A stretch of 64,000 nt of DNA from NCBI GenBank assembly GCA_003281685.1, contig QCBH01000002.1, positions 94,373-158,372 on the forward strand, read 5' to 3'. Below, in pieces: positions 44,815 to 54,941 of the stretch. Source of the DNA: Prochlorococcus sp. AG-347-E23. GTDB lineage: Bacteria; Cyanobacteriota; Cyanobacteriia; PCC-6307; Cyanobiaceae. A program made the position numbers and the translations under genes. How positions within the stretch are numbered: the first letter of the stretch is position 1; the number at the start of each line of letters is the position of its first letter. The notes under the pieces are model-generated. The model ran no database searches, was not told the DNA's origin, and was given only the letters and a program-made list of their open reading frames with translations.

Positions 44815-45594
44815 TTGGTGTCTTCTCAAAAAATATTTCTATTTGATTTCGATGGAGTAATAGTCGATGGAATGCAAGAATATTGGTACAGTTCCTTGCT
44901 GGCCTGTGAAAGATATTTAAATTCACCCTACATCTATGTAGATCAAGAACTTTACAAAAGAGTACCAAATTCTTTCAAAGAAATTAGGCCTTGGGTTAAA
45001 TATGGTTGGGAAATGATTCTAATTGTTCACGAAATTATAAAAACAGAAAAACCATTAAAAAATGATAATACAGATGATTTCATCAATAATTATCATCATA
45101 ATTGCCAGAGGATATTAAATGAAAATTCCTGGTTTGCCGAAGATTTACAAAAAATGTTAGATAAGTCTCGCAAGTACCAAATTGATAAAGATTTTAAATC
45201 ATGGGTAAATTTACATAATCCTTTTTTTGAAATTATAAATTTCATGAAGGAATTAAGGGAAAGAAAAATAAAAACTGGTGTCATAACAACTAAAGGTAAA
45301 ATATTTGCAGAAAAAATTCTTAAACAATTAAATATTTTTCCAGAGTTTATTTTTGGTTATGAATCCGGAACAAAAATCAAAATAGCTGAAAAGCTTACAC
45401 AAAATCATGAAGTATTAGGCTTCATAGAAGATAGGAAAAAAACTCTAATAGATATTAAACAAAATTCAGAAACTTCTCACATTCCATGCTTCCTCGCTGA
45501 TTGGGGATATTTGAAAGAATCGGATAGAAATACTTTAAGTAATGAAATCAAATTATTAAAATTAGACAATCTTGAGGAATTAGTTGCAATTTAA
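44815..45594 (+). CDS. HAD superfamily hydrolase (TTG or GTG start)
   Basis: KIFLFDFDGVIVDGMQEYWYSS; TGVITTKGK; GFIEDRKKTLIDI. Confidence 0.85.
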   Translation: MVSSQKIFLFDFDGVIVDGMQEYWYSSLLACERYLNSPYIYVDQELYKRVPNSFKEIRPWVKYGWEMILIVHEIIKTEKPLKNDNTDDFINNYHHNCQRILNENSWFAEDLQKMLDKSRKYQIDKDFKSWVNLHNPFFEIINFMKELRERKIKTGVITTKGKIFAEKILKQLNIFPEFIFGYESGTKIKIAEKLTQNHEVLGFIEDRKKTLIDIKQNSETSHIPCFLADWGYLKESDRNTLSNEIKLLKLDNLEELVAI

Positions 45595-45608
45595 AGATAA
45601 TCAGCTAG

Positions 45609-45622
45609 AGTACAGATGTACT
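45609..45622. promoter_or_regulatory. LexA (SOS) box-like palindrome upstream of recA
   Basis: AGTACAGATGTACT, perfect AGTACA-N2-TGTACT, 84 bp before the recA ATG. Confidence 0.75.
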
Positions 45623-45706
45623 ATAGTTTGTATTTATGAAGTTTGGTTTAAATTAAAATTTCCAAATTTAGAATAATTACAAGAACTTTAACCGATAAAT
45701 CAAACA

Positions 45707-46804
45707 ATGAGCCTTGAAGAAAAGAAAAAAACTGAATCAAAAGAAAAAGACAAGGCATTAAGTCTTGTCTTAGGTCAAATAGAAAGAAATTTTGGACGAG
45801 GATCAATAATGAGACTTGGTGACGCTTCAAGAATGAAAGTAGAAACAATATCTACTGGAGCACTCACCTTAGATTTAGCATTAGGAGGAGGCTATCCAAA
45901 AGGAAGAGTAGTAGAAGTTTACGGACCAGAAAGTTCAGGAAAAACTACATTAACGCTTCACGCGATTGCAGAAGTCCAAAAAAATGGAGGAGTAGCTGCA
46001 TTTGTAGATGCTGAGCATGCACTCGACCCAGTTTATGCAGCCTCTTTAGGAGTTGATGTTGAAAATTTGTTAGTTTCGCAACCAGATACTGGTGAAATGG
46101 CTCTAGAAATAGTTGACCAACTTATAAGATCGAGTGCAGTAGATCTTGTAGTTGTTGACTCGGTAGCAGCATTAACCCCAAGAGCCGAGATAGAAGGAGA
46201 GATGGGAGATCACGTAATTGGAAGCCAAGCGAGGCTAATGAGTCAAGCAATGAGGAAAATAACAGGAAATATTGGTAAATCTGGATGTACGGTAATATTT
46301 CTAAATCAATTACGCCTAAAAATTGGTGTTACATACGGCAATCCAGAAACAACCACAGGAGGTAATGCATTAAAATTTTACGCATCAGTGAGACTTGATA
46401 TCAGAAGAATTCAAACTCTTAAAAGAGGTACTGAAGAATATGGTATAAGAGCAAAAGTGAAAGTAGCAAAAAACAAAGTTGCACCACCATTTAGAATTGC
46501 AGAGTTTGATATTCTCTTCGGAAAAGGTATTAGTACAACAGGATGTTTATTAGATTTAGCAGAAGAGACCAATATTATAATAAGGAGAGGTGCTTGGTAT
46601 AGTTATGAAGGAGAAAATATTGGACAAGGAAGAGATAATACAATTATTTGGCTTGATCAAAATTTAGAAATCAAGAATAAAGTAGAACTCTTGGTTAAAG
46701 AGAAATTAACAGAAGGGACTGAAGTCAGTTCTAATTCAATGAAAGCATTAAATAGCAATCCTGCTCATACAATCGCTGTTAATGATATAAAAACAGTAGC
46801 TTAG
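45707..46804 (+). CDS. recA: Recombinase A
   Basis: [43 protein letters not shown]. Confidence 0.99.
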   Translation: MSLEEKKKTESKEKDKALSLVLGQIERNFGRGSIMRLGDASRMKVETISTGALTLDLALGGGYPKGRVVEVYGPESSGKTTLTLHAIAEVQKNGGVAAFVDAEHALDPVYAASLGVDVENLLVSQPDTGEMALEIVDQLIRSSAVDLVVVDSVAALTPRAEIEGEMGDHVIGSQARLMSQAMRKITGNIGKSGCTVIFLNQLRLKIGVTYGNPETTTGGNALKFYASVRLDIRRIQTLKRGTEEYGIRAKVKVAKNKVAPPFRIAEFDILFGKGISTTGCLLDLAEETNIIIRRGAWYSYEGENIGQGRDNTIIWLDQNLEIKNKVELLVKEKLTEGTEVSSNSMKALNSNPAHTIAVNDIKTVA

Positions 46805-46806
46805 AT

Positions 46807-47052
46807 TTATAAAGAATCAGCTAAAGTCCACCACCCAGCAGCAGGGCCTATAAATCTCACTACAATCCATAAGATTACTAATCCTCCGATTCCAAACCAA
46901 CTGGCCTTAATACTTAATTTAATTAAGTTATCTCTTTGATTGATTGTAAAAGGTAGCCATTCAAATAATCTTGGAGACTCATCAATTTTAGTTTTAGTAT
47001 TATTTTTTTTTGGAAGTAAACCGAGTGTTTTACGTCTTTTTGCTTCTCCCAT
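46807..47052 (-). CDS. Small membrane protein, DUF2839-like
   Basis: MGEAKRRKTLGLLPK plus two TM segments; family name from recall. Confidence 0.7.
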   Translation of the reverse strand: MGEAKRRKTLGLLPKKNNTKTKIDESPRLFEWLPFTINQRDNLIKLSIKASWFGIGGLVILWIVVRFIGPAAGWWTLADSL

Positions 47053-47081
47053 ATTTCTTTAGTTATTTACAAAATCATAAC

Positions 47082-48530
47082 CTAATCAAAAGGTAGCATA
47101 TAGTTAATTTGTTTTGAGGGTTGAATGTTTTGCAAAAGTGATCTACCCCAGTTTCTTTTATTTACTCTCCCATCTAAGATTATTAACTTACCTGAATTTC
47201 TTCTTAAAGGAGAAATAGATCTTTCAAGTTTTATTCCAGCCTGAGGAAGCAAGAAGTCTCTAAACCAATCTTGAGAAAGCTTCTTTTTATGAGAGACTGT
47301 GATTGCATTAATTGGTTCCGACATATTCGGAATCGGAAGTAAAGGAATGATAATTTGTTCTGGAATTTGAATTAAATAAGAATTCATAATCCACCAGTCA
47401 AAACTAGAGCAAAGAATTTCTTTTTTACCTAAGGGGATTGTCTCTAGCAATACCCTCTTCCCGTACTTAGAAGCTAATTCTGTAGCAAGGTTAGTTTTTA
47501 AATCAATATCATCAGACAAAACTAAAGTTAATCCCTTTCTAAAAAGTATTAACTTTTTACATTTATCCAAGATTGAATTGGTAAAAAGAGGATTATTAGG
47601 AAGCAACTGTTTAGAGGGTATATATATAGAAATCTTTTTCTCTTCAAAATTACTTTTAAAATTAATAACCAAGTCAATATCTAAACTGTGCTTTTTAAAA
47701 TACATTTGGAAAAAATTATCTTTTCTCAATGCTGATAAAAAAACAAATTTATTATTAGAAAAGAATTCCTTAATTTGAGAAAGTTCATCTATTGGCTGCA
47801 AATACAAATCCCAATCTAAATTTGTATCGTTTAACTTTACCCAGCATGCCCAACCTTGAGATAATGCTTTGTTAACGCTTAAAAATTTATCAGTAAAAAA
47901 GGAATTTTCATGAAAAAAGTTTGAAAAGAAACTAATTTCTTTTTCGTCTAAATTGATATAATTATTTCCTAAGACCTTTCTCATAAAAAACTTTTTCTTC
48001 AACGAATCATATACTTTTATAAATTTTTGATTGATTAATTCAAATTCTTTAGAATTTTTTGTCCAATCCTTTTTGAGTAAAGAAATCCTAAAATGATTTT
48101 TTAAATCCTGCTTTACATCCTCAATGCCAGAATAAACTATTCGATGATTTCTAAGATTATGAGAATTGGGATCATTAAGAAAATTTTGGATTGTTATCAA
48201 GCGAACATGATGATTTTCAAAAATAAGTTGATCATTTTTCAAAATGAAATTAAAACCTATATTTTTCAATAAATCAATTTGAAATTGGCTAATAAATTGA
48301 ATTTTTTCTTTAGATAAAATAAACGTTGAATCCTCTTCCTTTAAAAATAAAGAAATCAAAATTGGAGTTAACCAATCATAGCTAGAGAAAATTTCTGAAT
48401 TAATTAGATATGTAGAATCATTTTCAATACACTTGGAAATTATCCTCCCAAAAGAATATATGTGTTCCCAACTAATACTTTGATCTCTCAAAAAGTTTTT
48501 CAAATATTGATGACTTAAAATTTCAAGCAT
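47082..48530 (-). CDS. Degenerate DinG/Rad3-type helicase-like protein
   Basis: C-terminus IIIPLLPIPNMSEPINAI...ISPLRRNSGKLIILDGRVNKRNWGRSLLQNIQPS resembles the DinG helicase C-terminal domain; no Walker A or DEAH found. Confidence 0.6.
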   Translation of the reverse strand: MLEILSHQYLKNFLRDQSISWEHIYSFGRIISKCIENDSTYLINSEIFSSYDWLTPILISLFLKEEDSTFILSKEKIQFISQFQIDLLKNIGFNFILKNDQLIFENHHVRLITIQNFLNDPNSHNLRNHRIVYSGIEDVKQDLKNHFRISLLKKDWTKNSKEFELINQKFIKVYDSLKKKFFMRKVLGNNYINLDEKEISFFSNFFHENSFFTDKFLSVNKALSQGWACWVKLNDTNLDWDLYLQPIDELSQIKEFFSNNKFVFLSALRKDNFFQMYFKKHSLDIDLVINFKSNFEEKKISIYIPSKQLLPNNPLFTNSILDKCKKLILFRKGLTLVLSDDIDLKTNLATELASKYGKRVLLETIPLGKKEILCSSFDWWIMNSYLIQIPEQIIIPLLPIPNMSEPINAITVSHKKKLSQDWFRDFLLPQAGIKLERSISPLRRNSGKLIILDGRVNKRNWGRSLLQNIQPSKQINYMLPFD

Positions 48531-48625
48531 TTATAATTAATATAATTTCAAATATATACAAAATTTATGAACCTAATATACAAAAAATTGGTATCAATAT
48601 AGGAGGGTCTTGTATTAATCAATCT

Positions 48626-49465
48626 ATGAAAATAGGAATAGTAGGATTAGGTTTAATTGGCGGTTCTTTAGGATTAAAACTACAAAGTCTTAATCATACA
48701 ATTTATGGAATAGCAAATAATGAATTTAATGAAAAAAAAGCTAAGGATAAAAAACTTGCAAATTTTGTTAGCTGTGATCTGAACTTATTAAAAAAATGTG
48801 ATCTAATAATTTTGGCACTGCCTATCAAAGATTTGATCAATCCGTCTCAAGAACTAGTTGCATCAATACCTCAACAAACAATTTTAACTGATGTGGGCTC
48901 CGTTAAAGAACCAATTGTAAATACATGGGAAATTTTACATCCACTATTTATTGGATCTCATCCAATGGCAGGAACAGAAAAAAAAGGAGTTGATTCAGGT
49001 TTTGAAGCTCTTTTTAAAAATGCAAAATGGATTATTACCCCAACACAAAATAGTAATTTAAATGCAATAAGAGCTATTTCCGAGCTCATAAAATCAATGG
49101 ATTGTGAAATTTGCCAAGCTTCGCCAAAAGAGCATGATGAAGCAGTATCTCTAATTTCTCATTTGCCTATATTTTTAGCTTCTGCCCTAATTGAAACTGC
49201 ATATACAAAAAATAATCAATCTTTATTAGATCTTACGCAAAAATTGGCCGCTACAGGATTTGCTGACACTTCGAGAGTTGGCGGCGGTAATGAACAACTA
49301 GGCTTAGATTTAGCTATTAATAATCAGATTAATGTTTTAAGTTCCATAAATAACTTTAAAAATAAGCTGAACATACTGGAATCTCTTATTAAAGACAAAA
49401 ATTGGGAGTTACTTTCTAAAAAACTTGCTCAAGCAAAAGAAATCAGACAAAATTTTATAAACTAA
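48626..49465 (+). CDS. tyrA: Prephenate/arogenate dehydrogenase
   Basis: IGIVGLGLIGGSLGLKL; GSHPMAGTEKKGVDSG. Confidence 0.93.
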   Translation: MKIGIVGLGLIGGSLGLKLQSLNHTIYGIANNEFNEKKAKDKKLANFVSCDLNLLKKCDLIILALPIKDLINPSQELVASIPQQTILTDVGSVKEPIVNTWEILHPLFIGSHPMAGTEKKGVDSGFEALFKNAKWIITPTQNSNLNAIRAISELIKSMDCEICQASPKEHDEAVSLISHLPIFLASALIETAYTKNNQSLLDLTQKLAATGFADTSRVGGGNEQLGLDLAINNQINVLSSINNFKNKLNILESLIKDKNWELLSKKLAQAKEIRQNFIN

Positions 49466-50960
49466 AATTTTCTATACCTTTTGAAGCTAGAATTTGCCTT
49501 GAAACCATTAATGCAGACTGACTAACACCTGCAGTCCCCTCTCCTGGATAAATAGAATCTCCACATAGCCATAAACCTTCAAAAGGTGTCCTACTTGATA
49601 ATCCAAACAAACCAAAAATATTTGGATTTTGTCCAAGACCGCCAACTATTCCATTAGGTCTTTTTGTCCATTTTTCAAAGCCCAATGGAGTTGCTAATTC
49701 CCTATGTAGCCAATTTTCAGGGTCAATATCAAATTTACTTTCCAATTCAAGCGATATTTTTTTCATGAAACTATTTTTCTTCTTTAAATAAGTTTGTTTA
49801 TCTAGATCAAACCAATCTTTTGTCTTGGTAAAGATACTCGCTATTAAAGTGACCTCACCTTTTGGTGCTCTTCCATCACCATCATCACTAATTGATACAA
49901 ATAACGAACAAAATTCTTTCGAAACAAATTGATAATGATTGGAGAATGTTTTTTTAATATGTTCTTTTTTTAATGCTGAATAAAAAACTAAAGCTCCACT
50001 TGGATCAGACAAATTAATAAGTCGATTTTTATAATTTTTTTTTCTTTTTAAAAGATCTTTCAAATGCTTGAGCAAAGATTGTGGAGGAGGGGTATAAATT
50101 ACATCTTTTGCTAGGTAAGTAAAAGATTTTTTTTTCGAATTAGCAGATACTTTCCAACACATATTTACGTCGTCAAAATTTATAGAATTAACTTCTTGTC
50201 CAAAAATTAAATTAACTCCAGTTTTAATCAATGAACTTTCTAATGATTCACTTAAAGACTGCATAGATTTTTTAAGATGCCACAGACCATGTGGTTGTTG
50301 ACACATCTGAAGAACAGTAGATCCATATAATGCTGCAGTATTATAGACGTCCTCTTGAGAATAAAGTTTTAGTTGAAGATTTAAGAATTTAATCAAACGC
50401 TCATTATTGGATAATCCACATATCCGCAGTAAATCAAAAATAGTAGATTTAAGTAAAATACCTGTGACTAGGTTTGAAGGTACTAGTGCTTTAAGAAGTT
50501 GAGAAAAATCCCAAAAATTTCTTATTGGCAATACAGGATTATTATTAGCAAAAATCCAATTACTTTCATGTATGAGGGAACAAAGTTTCCAAAATCTTTG
50601 ACTCCCAGGAAACTGCATTTCTCGTTCAGCAATCCATTTACTTTTTTCATACCAAATAGGTATAGGATTACTACCATCATTTAAATCAACAATGCAAGCA
50701 GGGTCTAAAATTGTGGCTTCTGGGGAGGGAATATCTAAAAAATCAAAAATTCTAGAATGTATACCTCCCTTCTCTAAACCAGCAACCTGAGTTGCTCCAA
50801 CATCAAAAATATAATTTTTTCTTTTAAAAGTACCAGCACATCCTCCGGCTTGAGTATGAGATTCAATTAAAGTCACTGATAAGCCTTGTTTTGATAAAAT
50901 CGCTGCAGAAGTTAGTCCTGCTATCCCGGCTCCTACAACAATAACTTCAGACTTTCTCAT
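49455..50960 (-). CDS. crtD: Carotenoid desaturase/isomerase family flavoprotein, CrtD-like
   Basis: VIVVGAGIAGLTSAAILSKQGLSVTLIESHTQAGGCAG; C-terminal LWLCGDSIYPGEGTAGVSQSALM. Confidence 0.65.
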   Translation of the reverse strand: MRKSEVIVVGAGIAGLTSAAILSKQGLSVTLIESHTQAGGCAGTFKRKNYIFDVGATQVAGLEKGGIHSRIFDFLDIPSPEATILDPACIVDLNDGSNPIPIWYEKSKWIAEREMQFPGSQRFWKLCSLIHESNWIFANNNPVLPIRNFWDFSQLLKALVPSNLVTGILLKSTIFDLLRICGLSNNERLIKFLNLQLKLYSQEDVYNTAALYGSTVLQMCQQPHGLWHLKKSMQSLSESLESSLIKTGVNLIFGQEVNSINFDDVNMCWKVSANSKKKSFTYLAKDVIYTPPPQSLLKHLKDLLKRKKNYKNRLINLSDPSGALVFYSALKKEHIKKTFSNHYQFVSKEFCSLFVSISDDGDGRAPKGEVTLIASIFTKTKDWFDLDKQTYLKKKNSFMKKISLELESKFDIDPENWLHRELATPLGFEKWTKRPNGIVGGLGQNPNIFGLFGLSSRTPFEGLWLCGDSIYPGEGTAGVSQSALMVSRQILASKGIENFSL

Positions 50961-50964
50961 TAAA

Positions 50965-51843
50965 ATGCAAAAAATATCCCATATTGAAATTAACGAAATT
51001 TGTGAGGAATTAGGTGAAACCTATCCAAAAAGTATTGAACAAGTAAATGGTGGTGATATTCATAGTGCCTGGCGAATAGAATTCTCAAACAAAAAGTTAT
51101 TCCTTAAAAGAAACATTAGAAACAAAAAATTTCTTGAATTTGAGAAATATTGCCTTCAAAATTTGAGAAAATTTATTAATCAAGAAAACTTAGTTATTCC
51201 TGAAGTTATTGCATATAAAAATATAAAAAACGTAGAGATTCTTTTAATTGAATGGATAGATATGCATATTTTTGACCAAAAAAAGCTTGGGAAAGGTTTA
51301 GGTGAATTGCACTTAAAATCAGCTGATTCTAATCCCAAAATGTTTGGGTTTCCAGTTGAGGGTTTTATCGGAACAACAGATCAGAAGAAAGGCTTGGTAG
51401 ATAATTGGACAGATTGTTTTTTAAACTTAAGGATAATACCTCAATTATTAATACTTAATTCGAAGATTTTAGATAAAGAAACTAAAAATAAAGTTCAAGA
51501 AAAAATTAAATCAGAGTTGCTGAATCACAAACCAGTAAATTCTCTAGTTCATGGTGATTTGTGGTCAGGCAATGCAGGAATGGACAAAAGTGGAAAGGGG
51601 GTTATATTTGACCCGGCATCATGGTGGGCAGACAATGAAGTTGATATAGCTATGTCAAAATTATTTGGAGGTTTTAGAAAAGAATTTTATGAAGAATACC
51701 ATAGAATTTTTCCAATAAAAAACGGCTTTGAAAAAAGAATTATTATTTATAATTTTTACCACATATTGAATCATGCCAATATGTTTGGCGGAGGTTACTC
51801 AAAACAAGTTAAAGATTACGTAAGAGCAATACTAAATATGTGA
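50965..51843 (+). CDS. Fructosamine kinase family protein
   Basis: LVHGDLWSGNAGMDKSGKGVIFDPASWWADNEVDIAMSKLFGGF. Confidence 0.93.
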   Translation: MQKISHIEINEICEELGETYPKSIEQVNGGDIHSAWRIEFSNKKLFLKRNIRNKKFLEFEKYCLQNLRKFINQENLVIPEVIAYKNIKNVEILLIEWIDMHIFDQKKLGKGLGELHLKSADSNPKMFGFPVEGFIGTTDQKKGLVDNWTDCFLNLRIIPQLLILNSKILDKETKNKVQEKIKSELLNHKPVNSLVHGDLWSGNAGMDKSGKGVIFDPASWWADNEVDIAMSKLFGGFRKEFYEEYHRIFPIKNGFEKRIIIYNFYHILNHANMFGGGYSKQVKDYVRAILNM

Positions 51844-51849
51844 TCTTTA

Positions 51850-52215
51850 CTAACCTAAATATGTCTTCTTGAGATTTTGTACCTTATCTAAAACAGCATC
51901 ACGATTTTCACTGGTACGAAGATTTTGCCAGCTCCATTGACCCACAACGATTACGCCTAAAAGTTCTAGTAAACCAGGAAGGATTGGGAAAAAGTTTATC
52001 GTGTCAATGACAACTTTAATTATTATCTGAGCTATTACGACAACAGCAATTATGCCTGCCGCCTTGCCGTACTTACCCATTTGCGTCCAATCAACATTAC
52101 CAAGCGTTTCGTTGACTTTTCCCATAACATCAGAGTATTTCTCTGAAAAACTTTTGGTTTCTGAGCTTGTATCGGAGCCGGAGTCTTGATTTGACTCTGG
52201 AGTGTTTTCACTCAT
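51850..52215 (-). CDS. CAAD-domain-like thylakoid membrane protein
   Basis: Acidic Ser-rich N-terminus, two TM segments, C-terminal NLRTSENRDAVLDKVQNLKKTYLG. Confidence 0.75.
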   Translation of the reverse strand: MSENTPESNQDSGSDTSSETKSFSEKYSDVMGKVNETLGNVDWTQMGKYGKAAGIIAVVVIAQIIIKVVIDTINFFPILPGLLELLGVIVVGQWSWQNLRTSENRDAVLDKVQNLKKTYLG

Positions 52216-52509
52216 GAATTCAGTAAACTTAATATATGAACCAGACAGTATCGGAAAAAACGTCTGTTGACTACCTTTTTGTTGTGCAAAATTCCGAACC
52301 GAAACATTTTGTATTTTTTTAGAAGCATTGGTAGATATAGTTTCTGAAGATATTTAAACTTAAAATTGATTTATAAAAACTTCACATTATCGTCTAGTTC
52401 TAACAAAAACATTAAAAAATCACAATAATAAAAAAAATTTAAAAGGCTAAAATTTTTATTTTAATTATTATGTTTTCATAGTTTAGCTCGCAAAAATTAA
52501 AGGATCGAA

Positions 52510-53655
52510 ATGTACAAAGATATCAAATTTAATTTCTTAAACTCTGATGAAGAAGAAAGATATCAAAAACATTTCTCTCTCAAAGAGATAGGTTATGAGG
52601 GTCAACTAAATCTTAAAAATAGCTCAGTATTATGCATTGGAGCAGGTGGACTAGGGTCTTCCGTTTTGCTTTATTTAGCAGCAGCAGGAATTGGGAGAAT
52701 TGGAATAGCTGATAATGATCAAGTTGAAAAGTCTAATCTCCAGAGACAGATAATTCATGAAACAAACACTATTGGCAATTTAAAAATTGATTCTGCCAGG
52801 GAAAGAATTAAAAAATTTAATCCTAATTGTAAAATATTAACCTTTTCAGAGAGAATTAATCCTAAAAATGTCCTTAAATTGATACAGGAGTTTGATGTTA
52901 TTTGTGATTGCTCGGATAATTTTGGCACAAGGTATTTAATAAATGATTCATGCCTCATATTAAATAAACCCCTAGTGTTTGGCAGTGTCCAAGGATTTGA
53001 AGGGCAAGTGAGTGTATTCAATTTATATAAAAGTAGTCCTAATTTAAGAGACTTACTTCCAGAATCACCTTCAAAAAATGCTGTGCCTAGTTGTGCAGAA
53101 TACGGCATTATAGGTGTTTCAACAGGTTTAATAGGAATTCTTCAGGTAAATGAAATTATCAAAATCATTTTGAAAAAAGGTGAAATTTTAGATGGGCAGA
53201 TTTTAATTTTTGATTTATTGAATATGAACATGAAAAAATTACATCTCAAAGGTGATCATTTAAATAAACGAATAAAAAATCTATCTCAGTTTGAAAGTTT
53301 TTATGATAGCGATGAAAATTGTGAGAGAAATAATGAAATCAAAAGCATCAATGCTTATGACTTTAATAGCTTATACAAAACAAAACCGAACAAAATTCTT
53401 TTAATTGATGTTAGAGAAAATGAAGAATTTTCTACTTTTTCCATAGAGGGATCCATATCAATTCCCTTAAGTCATTTGAACCAAGAATCTGACTTAAGAT
53501 TTATTCAAAAAGAAAGTTTAATTAAAGAGGTTTTTACTATATGTAAATCGGGGAAACGTTCTGAAAAAGCATCAAGAATCTTGTCTAAATTCAAAATAGA
53601 GTCAAAATCTATTGAGGGCGGCATTGAAAAGGTAAAAAAAATATTGTGCAATTAA
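52510..53655 (+). CDS. moeB: MoeB/ThiF-type adenylyltransferase with C-terminal rhodanese domain
   Basis: VLCIGAGGLGSSVLLYLAAAGIGRIGIADNDQVEKSNLQRQ; rhodanese ILLIDVRENEEFSTFSIEGSISIPL. Confidence 0.88.
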   Translation: MYKDIKFNFLNSDEEERYQKHFSLKEIGYEGQLNLKNSSVLCIGAGGLGSSVLLYLAAAGIGRIGIADNDQVEKSNLQRQIIHETNTIGNLKIDSARERIKKFNPNCKILTFSERINPKNVLKLIQEFDVICDCSDNFGTRYLINDSCLILNKPLVFGSVQGFEGQVSVFNLYKSSPNLRDLLPESPSKNAVPSCAEYGIIGVSTGLIGILQVNEIIKIILKKGEILDGQILIFDLLNMNMKKLHLKGDHLNKRIKNLSQFESFYDSDENCERNNEIKSINAYDFNSLYKTKPNKILLIDVRENEEFSTFSIEGSISIPLSHLNQESDLRFIQKESLIKEVFTICKSGKRSEKASRILSKFKIESKSIEGGIEKVKKILCN

Positions 53656-53671
53656 TAATTTTTAAGAAAAT

Positions 53672-54832
53672 TTAGTAGTCTACACCTCTTTTTAAGTCAA
53701 CTCCAACATTTGCATAATGCTTATGACAAACCATTTCAGAGTAAACATCAGCGAGCTTAAAGTATGAAGGTTCATTTTTACACCTGCCAGTAATGACAAC
53801 TTCTGTCTCTGCTGGTTTTTTTAAGAGCGTTTGATGTATTGATTCCACAGGTAGCAGCTCTAAATCAACAGTTGGATTCAATTCATCTAAAATAATTGTT
53901 TTATACAAACCTGACAAAATAGCAGCTTTAGCAATTTCCCATGCTCTTTCAGCCTCAACATAATCAATTGGTTGTTGCTGACCTCTCCATACGATGGCAT
54001 CTCTGCCTGAACGCAGATGATCTACTAAATGGGGGTAACTCTCTCTTAAAGCTTCTATGGCAGCATCTTCGGTATAACCATTCCCACCCTTTAACCACTG
54101 TAATATTAAAACTCTATGACTTTTATCTTGAGATATTCCTTTACCAATAGCTTGAAGAGCTTTACCAAGTGCACTTGTTGATTTACCCTTTCCTTCGCCT
54201 GTATAAATCTCAATTCCACCACTAGAAGTACTTTGTCTGTTTAGTTTTGCTAAGTCTCCTTTCAAACGTGGTCTCATTTCTGAATGGAGTTGAGATATTC
54301 TTACCAAAGAGGGAGGAGCTGCCCTACCTGTGATAATTATTTCTAATCCATCTGGACGATTTTGAAGAGAGTCAACCACTTCGTTGATATCAAGCATTCC
54401 TAAATCAAGAACTGGGTTCAACTCATCTAGTACAACTACAGAATAAAGAGAACTAGCAATTGCTCCTTTAGCAATATTCCAACCTCTCTCTGCCTCACCG
54501 ATATCAAATTTTGAGACTTGTTCAGCAGTAAAAAATTCAGATCTTCCTGTCCTTACATGGTCAATTAAATGTGGAAAGCCTCTTTGTAAAGCCTCTATCG
54601 CCGAATCCTCGTCATATGGCCTCTCAGGACCTTTTAAAAATCTTAGAAGTAAAACTCTTGACTGTCTTTTTTCGCATATTCCTAATCCTATTGTCCTAAG
54701 AACTACTCCTAAAGCAGCCTGGCTTTTACCCTTACCCTCTCCATCATAAATATGTAATTGACCTTTTGATCTTTCTTGACTGTCACTTGCTGTGACAATT
54801 CCAATTCCTCTATTTTTACTCGTATTCGTCAA
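53672..54832 (-). CDS. Tandem-duplicated CobO/BtuR-type cob(I)alamin adenosyltransferase-like protein
   Basis: Two domains, each with GEGKGKS(Q/T) P-loop, AERxWxIAK and VVLDELNPVLDL / IILDELNPTVDL. Confidence 0.85.
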   Translation of the reverse strand: MTNTSKNRGIGIVTASDSQERSKGQLHIYDGEGKGKSQAALGVVLRTIGLGICEKRQSRVLLLRFLKGPERPYDEDSAIEALQRGFPHLIDHVRTGRSEFFTAEQVSKFDIGEAERGWNIAKGAIASSLYSVVVLDELNPVLDLGMLDINEVVDSLQNRPDGLEIIITGRAAPPSLVRISQLHSEMRPRLKGDLAKLNRQSTSSGGIEIYTGEGKGKSTSALGKALQAIGKGISQDKSHRVLILQWLKGGNGYTEDAAIEALRESYPHLVDHLRSGRDAIVWRGQQQPIDYVEAERAWEIAKAAILSGLYKTIILDELNPTVDLELLPVESIHQTLLKKPAETEVVITGRCKNEPSYFKLADVYSEMVCHKHYANVGVDLKRGVDY

Positions 54833-54941
54833 TTGAACAAAATTAATATGTTTTAATCTAAGATATAGATAATATTATTATTAAAGATTTAATAATAAAT
54901 TCAACCTATTCATAGGTAATTTGAATTTTAAAGTAATTAGT

